Positions 27,040 to 36,075 of a stretch of DNA of 64,000 bases are shown in pieces (the first letter of the stretch is position 1; each line of letters begins with the position of its first letter). Below the pieces are notes generated by a model. The model made no database searches. It saw only the letters and a program-made list of their open reading frames with translations, and was not told the origin of the DNA. The DNA is from Flavobacterium frigoris PS1 (lineage in GTDB: Bacteria > Bacteroidota > Bacteroidia > Flavobacteriales > Flavobacteriaceae): assembly GCF_000252125.1 (NCBI RefSeq), contig NZ_AHKF01000004.1:1-64000 (forward strand), written 5' to 3'. The position numbers and the translations under genes are program-made.

Positions 27040-27867
27040 TTACCTTCTATTACTATCCATAAATTTAATAACCTCATCAAACCGGTTACTCCAAGGCCAA
27101 AAATACTGCACAACCATAGGCACATGTTTTTTGTTTAATCGAATAGGAGTAACATTGGGTTGGTAGGGTTGTAATGCATCTACAAAACGGCTATTAGCAA
27201 TTTTTATAGATGTATATGTTTTATCACCTACATAGATTAAAAAAGGCGGTGTGTTTTTATCTAAAAAATAAATTGGAGAGGCTTGCTGCCAATTGTTTGG
27301 CTTCTTCGTCCAAGTGGTTAAATAGTCATCTGTAGCTGTTGGAGGGTTTTCCTCTAAATAGTGTTTCATATCCAGTCCTGCAGCATCATTTAATATTATA
27401 CCAGAAATTGCTGCCGAATTGATCCCATACTTCGGGTTCATAACCGCCAAAGCTCCCAAGTGTCCCCCAGCAGAATGACCTGTTATGAAAATTTCATTCG
27501 GGTTTCCTTTATATTTACTAACACTGTCTTTTGCCCACTGTATCACAGCAGCAATCTGCTTAGTCATGGCGTCATAGTCTGCATCTGGGCTCAAAGTATA
27601 ATCTGGAATGATTGTAACCACGCCCTTTTTTGCAAAATTCCTCCCTAACAAATCATAAGTACCTTTACGGCCACTGTTCCAATTCCCACCATGTACAAAA
27701 ATCAAAACGGGATTTTGTGCTGCTTTGGGATTTCTGGGAACAAATATATTCATACGCGGACTATCAGAAACACCAGAGACGGTGGTCTGTAAATAAGAAA
27801 CGTCCTTTATCTTTTTTGAGCTGCAGCTCACTAACAACAAAACGAGTACGGCAAATGTGAAGCGCAT
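27040..27867 (-). CDS. Alpha/beta hydrolase (esterase) lipoprotein
   Basis: 275 residues. Lipoprotein signal with VSCSS (Cys 15). Alpha/beta-hydrolase features: oxyanion motif FVHGGNW, nucleophile elbow ITGHSAGGH (Ser), an Asp in YVGDKTYTS and His in KKHVPMV. This matches the kynurenine formamidase/carboxylesterase group of secreted hydrolases. It ends 7 bases from the convergent L,D-transpeptidase gene. Substrate unknown; short-chain esters or amides are likely. Confidence 0.88.
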   Translation of the reverse strand: MRFTFAVLVLLLVSCSSKKIKDVSYLQTTVSGVSDSPRMNIFVPRNPKAAQNPVLIFVHGGNWNSGRKGTYDLLGRNFAKKGVVTIIPDYTLSPDADYDAMTKQIAAVIQWAKDSVSKYKGNPNEIFITGHSAGGHLGALAVMNPKYGINSAAISGIILNDAAGLDMKHYLEENPPTATDDYLTTWTKKPNNWQQASPIYFLDKNTPPFLIYVGDKTYTSIKIANSRFVDALQPYQPNVTPIRLNKKHVPMVVQYFWPWSNRFDEVIKFMDSNRR

Positions 27868-28102
27868 TTTTTTTTACTAATGTATGATTTTTAAAATAAT
27901 TCTGACGATAGAATCTTTATAAAATATTGGTGTTAAAAGGCTGGTCGAATTTTTAGGTTTGATATTTAAATTTGGTTAAATTTGGTAGTGACTGAAAATT
28001 GTTTGCAATAAACAACGCTTTCCCCAATCGTATTGAGTCGCATTTGATTCGGAAAACACTGTAAACACCTTATCCCTTTAGGAAAGAGATGAATTTTAAC
28101 TG

Positions 28103-28891
28103 ATGAAAGCACTCAAAACATATTTTAAAACTCGAAAAAAGGCTCTTCTGTCTCAATTGGGAAAGCCTAAAAAAAAATATACTCCAGAGACTTTCCATCA
28201 ACTTCGTGTTGAAATTAAAAAACTGAATGCTCTTTTTGATTTAATCGACTCTTCCTCTAAAAAATTTAGACGAAAAAAAATGATCAAACCTTTTAAAATT
28301 ATTTTTCGACAAGCTGGAAAAGTACGCGATCTTCAGATTGAAGAAGCCACCTTTAAAAAGTACATACAAGATGATTTACTTTTAGAATACAGAACTAAAT
28401 TGAACAAACAGCAGGGTAAAGAAAAAAAGCTCTATTTTTCATTGCTAAACGACAAGACGACTAGGCTGCTAAAAAAGAAATACAAAAAGACCAATCCTTT
28501 CCTTTCTAAAATAGACTGCAAAAAAGTAAATAGGCATTTGCTTATAAAGGCCGCAAAAATAAAAGATGTTCTACGTCAGCCCTATTTAGATATAGGTCAG
28601 TTACACGAGTTGCGAAAATTACTCAAGATCTATTATTACAATCAGATGAGTCAGTCCTTGGAAAACCAAAAGCAAACTACTGCAAAGAAAGAGAATTTAA
28701 CTGAACTGCTTGGCAAATGGAATGACGGCGCGGTTATAGCGGGACGTCTACAAAAAACAATCGAAAAAGCTAAAATTAATACAGAAGAAATTACTCTACT
28801 TGAATCCTTAAAAATTAAAATAGCTACCAAAAACAAACTGTTGTTGGATCAAATAAAATTAGCCATTCCCCAGTCTGAATTATTCGAATAA
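28103..28891 (+). CDS. CHAD domain protein
   Basis: 262 residues, almost all helical and very rich in Lys and Arg. Conserved CHAD features are visible: FHQLRVEIKKLNALFDL near the N-terminus, RQAGKVRDLQ and LHELRKLLKIYYYN, with the paired His-x-x-Arg elements that bind phosphate. CHAD domains bind inorganic polyphosphate and often locate to polyP granules. It stands alone upstream of a hydrolase, with no CYTH domain fused or adjacent. The spacer 27868-28102 shows nothing. Confidence 0.88.
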   Translation: MKALKTYFKTRKKALLSQLGKPKKKYTPETFHQLRVEIKKLNALFDLIDSSSKKFRRKKMIKPFKIIFRQAGKVRDLQIEEATFKKYIQDDLLLEYRTKLNKQQGKEKKLYFSLLNDKTTRLLKKKYKKTNPFLSKIDCKKVNRHLLIKAAKIKDVLRQPYLDIGQLHELRKLLKIYYYNQMSQSLENQKQTTAKKENLTELLGKWNDGAVIAGRLQKTIEKAKINTEEITLLESLKIKIATKNKLLLDQIKLAIPQSELFE

Positions 28892-28964
28892 AAAAACTAC
28901 ATTAATGCCAATTCAAAATAGTTGCATTAAACAAAACACACAATTAAAATAAAATAAAAATTAC

Positions 28965-29513
28965 ATGAACTACACTCTTTTGATTGTCCCTGGATTAGGG
29001 GATTCCGGACAGGAACACTGGCAAAATTATTGGCTGACTAAGTTTGACAACTCTAAAAAAGTAATTCAAAACGATTGGAACCAACCTCTTTTGTCCGCTT
29101 GGCTAAACAACCTCGATTCTGCAATTTCAGCTATTGACGGCAAAATCGTTATTGTCGCGCACAGCCTGGCAGTATCCTTAGTAGCCCATTGGTCAAAAAC
29201 CAACAATACTCAAAAAATAGTTGGGGCTTTACTTGTGGCACCTGCTGACGTAGATTCCATAAATCATACACCGGAGGAAACTTGGAATTTTTCTCCAATT
29301 CCTCTATCAAAATTAGATTATCCTTCTATAGTGGTAACGAGCTCAAACGACCCTTACATTTCAACGGAAAGAGCCCAATTTCTGGCAGAACAATGGGGAA
29401 GTGCCTTCGTCAACATTGGCCTAAAAGGCCATCTAAACTCAGACTCCCAATTGGGATACTGGGAAGAAGGACAAGGTATTTTGCAATCGTTACTAACCAT
29501 AATTGAAAAATAG
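28965..29513 (+). CDS. RBBP9/YdeN-type serine hydrolase
   Basis: 182 residues, the usual size. N-terminal VPGLGDSGQEHWQNYW is the family hallmark; VAHSLAVSLVAHW carries the nucleophile Ser, SSNDPYIS the Asp and GLKGHLNSDS the His of the catalytic triad. Cytosolic alpha/beta hydrolase with unknown natural substrate. It starts 73 bases after the CHAD gene and may share its transcript. Confidence 0.9.
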   Translation: MNYTLLIVPGLGDSGQEHWQNYWLTKFDNSKKVIQNDWNQPLLSAWLNNLDSAISAIDGKIVIVAHSLAVSLVAHWSKTNNTQKIVGALLVAPADVDSINHTPEETWNFSPIPLSKLDYPSIVVTSSNDPYISTERAQFLAEQWGSAFVNIGLKGHLNSDSQLGYWEEGQGILQSLLTIIEK

Positions 29514-29522
29514 CCCCTAAAT

Positions 29523-29561
29523 GAATAACAGCCTCAGCGTTAAAGGCTAAGACTGTTATTC
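29523..29561. repeat. Inverted repeat after the hydrolase gene
   Basis: GAATAACAG (29523-29531) pairs with CTGTTATTC (29553-29561), 9 bases, with a smaller GCCT/AGGC pairing inside. It lies 10 bases after the stop. There is no T tract, so a terminator function is uncertain. Confidence 0.5.
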
Positions 29562-29877
29562 GTAAATTAAAATGGGGAAATTTAATTTAATCTTAAAATC
29601 AACAACTAGTTACAAAAAAACATGTCAGTTCTGTATTTTTTCAAAGTGTTGCTAAATGATTTATTCTTATCTCAAGCTGCTACATTTACAGATACACTTA
29701 TTTTACTGACGCTTTTTTAACTTAACATAATAACCAATTATAATAAATATTATTTTTTTCTTCTCCTAGCGTTAACTATAACACAAATATAGAACGACTA
29801 GCGAGTTTAATAAAGATATTTTAGACGAACCACATTTTAATAAAGATTAATAGCAACTATCCTTCGATGAGCATCAT

Positions 29878-29906
29878 CCTTAACTTAATTAAAAATTAAG
29901 TTAAGG
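29878..29906. repeat. Perfect 13-base palindrome in a promoter region
   Basis: CCTTAACTTAATT (29878-29890) and AATTAAGTTAAGG (29894-29906) around AAA. No T tract on either strand, so it is not a standard terminator. It sits about 95 bases before the membrane protein at 30002, where an operator could be expected. The rest of 29562-30001 holds nothing I can support. Confidence 0.6.
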
Positions 29907-30001
29907 ACACTAAGATTAAACTATATTTACCTATTGGCAGACGGTTACTGTAGTCATAGAGTACGCAACTAATACACTTAAAAAAACAAATACAATTTTC
30001 G

Positions 30002-30745
30002 ATGGAAAAAATAAATAAAGTAGCTGAAGTGGGCTTACTATTTTGGCTAATGAAAATTGTCGCAACCACATTGGGAGAGACTTTGGGTGATTATATAGCT
30101 CAAACATTACATCTAGGCTATACAGTAGGTCTAATAGTAACAACAATATTCTTTATGTTAGTGTTAGCAGTTCAGTTGCATGCTAAAAAGCACATTCCTG
30201 TCTTCTATTGGCTGGTTATCATTGCCACGACCACTTTAGGAACTGAAATCTCTGATTTCATTGATAGAAGTTTGCATTTAGGATATACGATCGGGAGCCT
30301 TTTATTATTTTCTGGTTTAGTCTTGACCTTACTGCTTTGGTTTAAAAAATTCAAGTCCTTAGAGGTATACCCCATCACGAATCAGAACAAGGAAATTTAT
30401 TATTGGATCGCTATTCTTTTCTCAAATAGCTTAGGAACTGCTTTTGGAGATTATTTGAGTGATGTTATTGGTCTCAGCTATTTGAATGGTGCTTTGGTTA
30501 CTGCTGCTATAATCTTAATTGTTGTTCTATTGCACTATACTACTAAAATCAATCACATTGTTCTTTTTTGGATAGCCTTCATCTTCAGTCGACCTTTTGG
30601 TGCTACCTTTGGTGATTTTTTAACAAAACCTATCACTAAGGGCGGCTTAGATCTGGGAACCTTAAGTGCTTCTGTAGTTTCATTAATAGTAATGAGCTTA
30701 CTTATTATACGATCGCATAGCAATATGTATAAGAAGCAATTGTAG
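30002..30745 (+). CDS. Membrane protein of the COG4705 type
   Basis: 247 residues with about eight helices in four internal repeats. Each repeat has the pattern TTLGETLGDYIAQTLHLGY, TTLGTEISDFIDRSLHLGY, NSLGTAFGDYLSDVIGLSY and RPFGATFGDFLTKPITKGG, that is (T/S/P)xG-(x)3-(S/G)D(F/Y). The repeated Asp next to helix ends suggests an ion-binding path. I recall this as COG4705, uncharacterised membrane-anchored protein. It is followed after 74 bases by a DUF1003 gene. Function unknown. Confidence 0.8.
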   Translation: MEKINKVAEVGLLFWLMKIVATTLGETLGDYIAQTLHLGYTVGLIVTTIFFMLVLAVQLHAKKHIPVFYWLVIIATTTLGTEISDFIDRSLHLGYTIGSLLLFSGLVLTLLLWFKKFKSLEVYPITNQNKEIYYWIAILFSNSLGTAFGDYLSDVIGLSYLNGALVTAAIILIVVLLHYTTKINHIVLFWIAFIFSRPFGATFGDFLTKPITKGGLDLGTLSASVVSLIVMSLLIIRSHSNMYKKQL

Positions 30746-30819
30746 TTCTGGCTGTTTTTACAATTATCATAAAAAAGAAATAATATTTAAAAATGCAATC
30801 CTAACCTAAACAAAGTAAA

Positions 30820-31230
30820 ATGTTAAACAGAAAAAATTGGCATGAAAAACATCATGAGACATTGGAATTTGGTAATCGTCTAGCAGATGCTGTGGCCAAT
30901 AGTATGGGATCTTGGCGATTCATAATCGTACAAACCGTTTTGGTTGTTCTGTGGATGGGCCTGAACACAATGGCTTTTATTCAGCATTGGGATGTTTACC
31001 CCTTTATATTATTAAATTTAGTTTTCTCAACCCAAGCGGCTTACGCAGCACCAATCATCATGATGTCGCAAAACAGACAAAATGAAAGAGATCGAATACA
31101 TGCACAAGCAGATTACCAGACTAATATAGAGGCAAAACTGGAAATCGAAGCTTTGGCTACGAAACTAAATAATATTGAGGTTGATAAGCTAGATAAGATT
31201 ATTAAAATGCTAGAAAAAATGGAAAAATAA
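30820..31230 (+). CDS. DUF1003 membrane protein
   Basis: 136 residues. A cytosolic N-terminal part, then two helices (about 31-50 and 57-77) with the DUF1003 hallmark GSWRFIIVQTVLVVLWMGLN and YPFILLNLVFSTQAAYAAPI, and a C-terminal coiled coil. The motif MMSQNRQNERDR after the second helix is also typical. Inner-membrane location; no established function. It is likely co-expressed with the preceding membrane protein. Confidence 0.88.
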   Translation: MLNRKNWHEKHHETLEFGNRLADAVANSMGSWRFIIVQTVLVVLWMGLNTMAFIQHWDVYPFILLNLVFSTQAAYAAPIIMMSQNRQNERDRIHAQADYQTNIEAKLEIEALATKLNNIEVDKLDKIIKMLEKMEK

Positions 31231-31292
31231 TATTCTGCTAAAAGCAGGAGTGTTGTGTTATTTACACATCCCTCGGTATAAGAACAAAAAAC

Positions 31293-31336
31293 AATCTCGA
31301 TCACCCCCTTTTAAATTAGGGACGATCGGGATTTTT
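31293..31336 (+). terminator. Terminator after the DUF1003 gene
   Basis: AATCTCGATC (31293-31302) pairs with GATCGGGATT (31324-31333), one T-G wobble, followed by TTT. A CCC/GGG pair extends it inward. The following 31337-31687 stretch is AT-rich with no gene. Confidence 0.75.
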
Positions 31337-31687
31337 ACATTTAAAATAGAACAAAAATTATTAGCTATATTTTTTTACTAAATTCTATTGAATTAAAATA
31401 TTATACATTAAATATGAGGTAGTTATTCCATATCAAAACCAAAAATTTGTTATTATAAAGAAACGTCCTAATTAATTATAGTTAAATAAGCTTCATATTA
31501 AGCCTATTAAGTTAATTAACAGTGATTTACAAAACATTTTACCTAATTTTATAAGAGATATAAACGGTAAAATTATTGCGTATGATTTTAAAATTTTAAT
31601 AAAAAAAGCAAAGTGGTGAGCCCTTAAAAAGATACTAACCATTTTTGTGTTACTTAAAAAAAATTAATCTTTAAAAAACAAACTATT

Positions 31688-32263
31688 ATGGCACCTACAA
31701 CAAAAAAACAAGAAGCAAGTAAAGCGACACCACAAGCAAAAGCAAATGCGGCGCATGGATTGAGAGATTTATTTGAAGTTGGCTTAAAAGATATTTACTA
31801 TGCAGAAAAAACATTAAGTAAAACTTTGCCAAAAATGATGAAAAATGCCTCAACACCAGAGTTGGTTAACACTTTAAAAAATCACTTGACAGAAACAAAC
31901 GAACATGTTTCTCGATTGGAAAAAATATTTGAGGCAACAGGAATTAAACCTGCCGCCAAAAAATGTGAGGCTATGGAGGGCATATTAAAAGAAAGTAATG
32001 ACATGATCAATAAAACTGACATTGGCGTAGTTCGTGATGCTGGTATTATTGCATCAGAACAAAAAGTAAAACACTACGAAATAGCAACTTATGGTACTTT
32101 ACACGCTTATGCAAAAACACTTGGCGAAAATAAAGCGGCCAATTTACTCGCTATAACTTTGGATGAAGAGAAAAAAGCGGATGCAGTCCTAACGGGAATT
32201 GCTATGGGGTCAATCAATATAAATGCCTTCAAAGCTGATAATCTTACAAACCAACGAATGTAA
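31688..32263 (+). CDS. Ferritin-like DUF892 protein (YciE/YciF family)
   Basis: 191 residues, mainly four long helices. The family pattern is visible: LRDLFEVGLKDIYYAEKTLSKTLPKM near the start, NHLTETNEHVSRLEKIFE and QKVKHYEIATYGTL, with Glu and His spaced for a di-iron or similar site. YciE/YciF-type proteins are stress induced in enterobacteria. The N-terminal 20 residues are a Lys/Ala/Thr-rich tail. Monocistronic with its own terminator. Confidence 0.92.
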   Translation: MAPTTKKQEASKATPQAKANAAHGLRDLFEVGLKDIYYAEKTLSKTLPKMMKNASTPELVNTLKNHLTETNEHVSRLEKIFEATGIKPAAKKCEAMEGILKESNDMINKTDIGVVRDAGIIASEQKVKHYEIATYGTLHAYAKTLGENKAANLLAITLDEEKKADAVLTGIAMGSININAFKADNLTNQRM

Positions 32264-32286
32264 GCATTTGCTCAAATCAGTTAATT

Positions 32287-32313
32287 AAAAGCCTGTCTTG
32301 AACAGGCTTTTTT
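32287..32313 (+). terminator. Terminator of the DUF892 gene
   Basis: AAAAGCCTGT (32287-32296) pairs with ACAGGCTTTT (32302-32311), 5-base loop, then T residues. It is 23 bases after the stop. Confidence 0.85.
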
Positions 32314-32544
32314 ATGTACTAAATTAAGTTCCTCTGTATTCCTATTAAGAAATTGGAATCTTAGTCGTGAAAAAAATAAAGCTCTAACCAATAAATATGC
32401 TTGTGTAACAAAAGTTACTGTAAAAGCTTTTTAGTTGTGGTACTTTTGTATTGTAAAAATACTTTCATTGCAAATCAACATTAATAAAATCATACAACGA
32501 AAGCATTATTTTTTAATATAAATCAAATTTAAAAAAGTAAAGAA

Positions 32545-32832
32545 ATGAAAATAGAACAAATAATCAAAGAAAACCAAGGAACTATAGTAGATGTGCGTTC
32601 GTATGCTGAATTCATGGGAGGCAACGTAGTAGGATCTATAAATATCGCATTAAATGAAATTCCGGAACGAATCGAAGAATTGAAAAACCTGAAAGCACCA
32701 TTAATCCTTTGTTGCGCATCTGGCAACAGAAGTGGCCAAGCCCAGCATTTTCTTTCCCAACATGGAATTGAGTGCTATAATGGTGGTTCTTGGTTAGACG
32801 TAAATTATTATAAATCTCAAGCAACAAAATAA
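32545..32832 (+). CDS. Rhodanese-like protein 1
   Basis: 95 residues, a single rhodanese domain without signal peptide. VDVRSYAEFMGGNVVGSINI is the N-terminal signature and LCCASGNRSG the active-site loop with the persulfide-carrying Cys. First gene of a three-gene cluster; the next rhodanese starts 1 base after its stop. Carries sulfane sulfur in the cytosol, perhaps passing it to the second rhodanese. Confidence 0.92.
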   Translation: MKIEQIIKENQGTIVDVRSYAEFMGGNVVGSINIALNEIPERIEELKNLKAPLILCCASGNRSGQAQHFLSQHGIECYNGGSWLDVNYYKSQATK

Positions 32833-32833
32833 A

Positions 32834-33145
32834 ATGATAAATACACTAAAAAATTTATTTGGCTTCGGTCCTAAAGTTGATTATGCGGCATTAGTAAAAC
32901 AAGGAGCTGTAATACTTGATGTGCGCAGCCCCGGCGAATACAAACAAGGACATATTAAAGGCTCCATCAACGCTCCGTTAGACGATTTGTCTAGACACAT
33001 TTCAAAACTAAAAAAAGAGAGTACCGTGATCACTTGTTGTGCGTCAGGTATGCGAAGCGCATCAGCAAAAAGCATTTTAAAATCAAATGGTTTTACTCAG
33101 GTGCATAATGGCGGAGGCTGGAGTAGCTTACAAAACAAAATATAA
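32834..33145 (+). CDS. Rhodanese-like protein 2
   Basis: 103 residues. Rhodanese motifs LDVRSPGEYKQGHIKGSINAP and TCCASGMRSASA with the catalytic Cys; both rhodaneses of the cluster have a Cys pair (CC) at the loop. A short hydrophobic N-terminus (MINTLKNLFGFG) may associate with the membrane. Its stop overlaps the start of the next gene (TAATG), so expression is coupled. Confidence 0.92.
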   Translation: MINTLKNLFGFGPKVDYAALVKQGAVILDVRSPGEYKQGHIKGSINAPLDDLSRHISKLKKESTVITCCASGMRSASAKSILKSNGFTQVHNGGGWSSLQNKI

Positions 33146-33408
33146 TGAATTTACAAACTTTACTAAGTGATTGGAACGTCATGCGTTTTGTCCGTCTTGC
33201 ATTAGGCGTTTACATTGGCATCCAGGCCTACGAAACCCAGAGTATACTCTCAGCTCTTTTAGCTGCTTTCCTACTATATCAAGTAGCTACCAATACTGGT
33301 TGCTGTGTTGCGAATGGTTGTGCGATACCAAAAAAGAAAAATAATACTGATACCACGAAAGACCTTGAATTTGAGGAAATAACATATGAAGAAATAAGAT
33401 CAAAATAA
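33145..33408 (+). CDS. YgaP-type membrane domain protein (DUF2892-like)
   Basis: 87 residues. An amphipathic start MNLQTLLSDWNVMRFVRLALG and a membrane segment (IQAYETQSILSALLAAFLLYQ), followed by NTGCCVANGCAIP with three Cys. This is the layout of the membrane part that is fused to rhodanese in YgaP. Here it is a separate protein next to two rhodaneses, so the three may form a membrane sulfur-handling unit. Function inferred from this context. Confidence 0.8.
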   Translation: MNLQTLLSDWNVMRFVRLALGVYIGIQAYETQSILSALLAAFLLYQVATNTGCCVANGCAIPKKKNNTDTTKDLEFEEITYEEIRSK

Positions 33409-33440
33409 CAGTATTGAAACCTTCAATACTTATAAAATCA

Positions 33441-33464
33441 AAAAGCCCCAATTGGGGCTTTTTC
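33441..33464. terminator. Bidirectional terminator
   Basis: AAAAGCCCC and GGGGCTTTT around AATT, with A and T tracts on both sides. It serves the rhodanese cluster on the plus strand and may also stop the ene-reductase transcript on the minus strand. Confidence 0.9.
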
Positions 33465-33576
33465 AATTATTAGGATTTACCAATCAATATTAAAAACAAT
33501 ACCTCTATTGCATCATTAGCATTGAATAATAAAAATGGCAAGACCCTATTCACAAATTAAATTCTCATCAATTAAA

Positions 33577-34671
33577 TTAGGCGTCCATTTTTGGATAATC
33601 ATTGTATCCCTTAGCTGTAAAAGTATAAAAAGTACTTTGGTCAGCAGCATTTAGCGGAGCGTCTTTCTCGAAGCGTGCTACTAAATCAGGGTTGGCAATA
33701 AATGGAACTCCATACGCTACCATATCTGCATAACCATCTTCTATTACTTGGTTTCCAGATTCTTTAGTAAATCCTTTGTTAATCATCAATAAACCTTTGT
33801 ATATAGGTCTGAAATGTTTAGCAATTTCAGTGACAGCAAAAGGCACTGCGCTTACATCAGTAAAGGGTTCCGAAAAATGCACATAGGCTAATCCATAATC
33901 ATTTAAACGGTTTACGATATACTCGTGGGTAGGAATCGTGTCTTGATCAACCGTCATTCCCTGCACTCCATGCATAGAAGGATTTAGACGAACACCTACT
34001 CTAGAATAGTCTATAACATCTTTTAATGCATCTAGAGTTTCAAATAAAATTCGTGCTTTATTTTCAATACTTCCCCCATATTCATCAGTACGTGTGTTAG
34101 ATGCTCCATTAAAAAATTGGTGAAACAAGTATCCGTTTGACGCATGTATTTCGACTCCATCAAAACCAGCTTCAACCGCATTTGCAGCGCTATTTTTAAA
34201 ATCTAAAACAGTTTGTTTAATTTCTTCTACCGTCATCTCCTTTGGAGTTACAGTATCGACAAAACCACTTTCTACATAGGCTTTTGCCTCAGGATTGATT
34301 GCTGATGGCGCATGTGGAAGTTCTCCGTTATGCAATTCAGGATGTGACAAACGACCAGTATGCCAAAGCTGTACAAATATTTTTCCGTCTTTGTCATGTA
34401 CCGCTTGCGTTACTTGTTTCCAGCTTTCTGTTTGCTCTTTGCTATATATTCCAGGAACATTTATAAATCCTACTGCTTTTTTACTTACAACGGTACCTTC
34501 AGTAATTAACAAACCAGCATCAGCACGATCTGCATAATAAATTGCCATTTGTTCAGTAGCCAAGTTCCCCTCGTTTCCGGCACGACTTCGAGTCATTGGG
34601 GCCATGGCCATACGGTTACTAAAGCTGGTAGTCTTGAATTGAAAAGGACGTAATAATGTTGAATTACTCAT
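33577..34671 (-). CDS. Old yellow enzyme family ene-reductase (NADH:flavin oxidoreductase)
   Basis: 364 residues, FMN-binding TIM barrel of the NemA/OYE type. Motifs: LRPFQFKTTSFSNRMAMAPMTR at the start, LWHTGRLSH, the active-site region VEIHASNGYLFHQFFNGASNTR and RTDEYGGSIENKARI. The usual His/Asn ligand pair appears in the substrate motif as HASN. Reduces activated C=C bonds of enals, enones or nitro compounds with NAD(P)H; the natural substrate is unknown. It precedes a small Rossmann protein and a Crp-type regulator lies divergently ordered on the same strand upstream. Confidence 0.95.
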   Translation of the reverse strand: MSNSTLLRPFQFKTTSFSNRMAMAPMTRSRAGNEGNLATEQMAIYYADRADAGLLITEGTVVSKKAVGFINVPGIYSKEQTESWKQVTQAVHDKDGKIFVQLWHTGRLSHPELHNGELPHAPSAINPEAKAYVESGFVDTVTPKEMTVEEIKQTVLDFKNSAANAVEAGFDGVEIHASNGYLFHQFFNGASNTRTDEYGGSIENKARILFETLDALKDVIDYSRVGVRLNPSMHGVQGMTVDQDTIPTHEYIVNRLNDYGLAYVHFSEPFTDVSAVPFAVTEIAKHFRPIYKGLLMINKGFTKESGNQVIEDGYADMVAYGVPFIANPDLVARFEKDAPLNAADQSTFYTFTAKGYNDYPKMDA

Positions 34672-34692
34672 AATATATATTTTCTATTTTTA

Positions 34693-35208
34693 TTAATTTA
34701 ATTGGGAAACGTAAGTATTGAAACCCATTCTCTCAAAAATCGCTGAAACACTATCTAAAGCATAGGAGTCATGGCCTTCCAGAAGGAATTCTTTTTCAGC
34801 ATTTTCGTCCACATTGAGATTTATAATCTCAACAATTTTCGAGTGAGGGAAAACAAGGTCAAAGCTCAGTTTGTTGTTTATTGACTTAGTAAACTCATCA
34901 TCATTTTCCATAATAATGATAATCTTTGCCGTTGCGACTTTCTTAATTCTTTGGATAGTTTCTTCGTCATTAATACAAAAACCAGAAAGAATAATGATAT
35001 CTGCTTCCCAACTCGCATCAGTAGCACAAGCCATTTTTTCGATAGTGACATTGCGATTATTTGCTAAAAGAGAATCATAGATTTCTGAAAGCGCTACTGG
35101 ATCTTTGTCAAATAACAACATCTGGTATCGCTCAGATAACTCTCTAAGCACAGTGAAATTTCTTTTATCAGATGCACCGATAACGGCGATTGTTTTTACG
35201 TTTTGCAT
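34693..35208 (-). CDS. Unknown Rossmann-fold protein
   Basis: 171 residues from the ATG at 35208 (an upstream in-frame TTG is less likely). Begins MQNVKTIAVIGASDKRNF with a GxGxx-like nucleotide loop, then alternating strands and helices (ADIIILSGF, AKIIIIMENDD), typical of a small NAD(P)-binding domain such as F420-dependent-type oxidoreductases, but without a catalytic domain. It is transcribed with the ene-reductase 21 bases downstream. It may sense redox or bind cofactor; function unknown. Confidence 0.7.
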   Translation of the reverse strand: MQNVKTIAVIGASDKRNFTVLRELSERYQMLLFDKDPVALSEIYDSLLANNRNVTIEKMACATDASWEADIIILSGFCINDEETIQRIKKVATAKIIIIMENDDEFTKSINNKLSFDLVFPHSKIVEIINLNVDENAEKEFLLEGHDSYALDSVSAIFERMGFNTYVSQLN

Positions 35209-35297
35209 TGTTTCCAAATTTATTATGCAAAACTACTGCAAGAAGCAGCATAGCTCCATTGAGTTAGAACAAGAAATGGCATTGATCTAAATCAATT

Positions 35298-35879
35298 TTA
35301 TTTACGAAGCGAGATTTGTTTCCTTACGCGACTTAGTGTCTCTGGAGTAAGTCCAAGATAAGATGCCACCATATGCTGCGGTACTCGGGCAATAATATTA
35401 GTGTAAGAAGCAGTTAATTTCAAGTATTTCTCTTCTGCTGTTTCATTCAAAGCTGAATTAATCCTTGTCTGTAATGCGATGTAAGCATTTTGTAATAATA
35501 GTCTTTGATACCGTTCAAACGCAGGCAACTGAATCATCAATTCTTCCCTCGCTGAAGCGGTTAATAACAATAATTCTGAATCTTCAATTGCTTCTATGGT
35601 ATATATAGAATTTGCACCCGTTAAATAACTGGACAAATCAGTAACCCACCAACCTTCAAAACCAAATTGCACTATATGTTCATTTCCCTTATCATCAATA
35701 GTATAAGAGCGTAAGACTCCTTTCTCAATAAAAGCATTATACGTACAAATATCTCCTTCAAGTAGTAAGGTTTGTTTTTTCCTTATTTTCTTAGGTATAA
35801 AAAATGTTTTACATAATTCAAACTCTTCAGTGGTTAGCGCCACTTTTTCGCCAATGCTCTTTGCTAATTGTTCATACAT
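35298..35879 (-). CDS. Crp/Fnr family regulator
   Basis: 193 residues. Cyclic-nucleotide-binding-like beta barrel (about 25-110: LLLEGDICTYNAFIEKGVLRSY) and a C-terminal helix-turn-helix (MVASYLGLTPETLSRVRKQI). The recognition helix is of the ETLSRVRK type common in Bacteroidetes. No Cys cluster of Fnr is present. It sits directly upstream of the redox pair on the same strand, so it likely controls or is co-transcribed with them. Confidence 0.9.
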   Translation of the reverse strand: MYEQLAKSIGEKVALTTEEFELCKTFFIPKKIRKKQTLLLEGDICTYNAFIEKGVLRSYTIDDKGNEHIVQFGFEGWWVTDLSSYLTGANSIYTIEAIEDSELLLLTASAREELMIQLPAFERYQRLLLQNAYIALQTRINSALNETAEEKYLKLTASYTNIIARVPQHMVASYLGLTPETLSRVRKQISLRK

Positions 35880-36019
35880 AGGTGCAAGGTAATAATTACT
35901 GAATCATTAAAAAAAAGTCACTCAAAAAATGATTGTATTTTTTCTTAATTTCAATCTCAAGCGGCCATTTTTCAATCGTATTTAGCTAAAAATCAAAAAA
36001 CAACTATTCCAAAAATCAT

Positions 36020-36050
36020 TTGTCTTACGCCAAAATAAAAATTACATTTG
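36020..36050 (+). promoter_or_regulatory. Promoter of the transketolase operon
   Basis: TTG (36020-36022) and TACATTTG (36043-36050) with a 20-base spacer, a full match to the Bacteroidetes consensus. The start codon is 26 bases downstream of the box. The rest of 35880-36019 has no other signal. Confidence 0.8.
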
Positions 36051-36075
36051 CAACAGTTTAACTTTTACACACAAA

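Noticed and set aside
29622..29720. A 32-codon hydrophobic frame in the 29.5-30.0 kb spacer
   Set aside because: No promoter box, no homologue in the window, composition expected by chance in AT-rich DNA.
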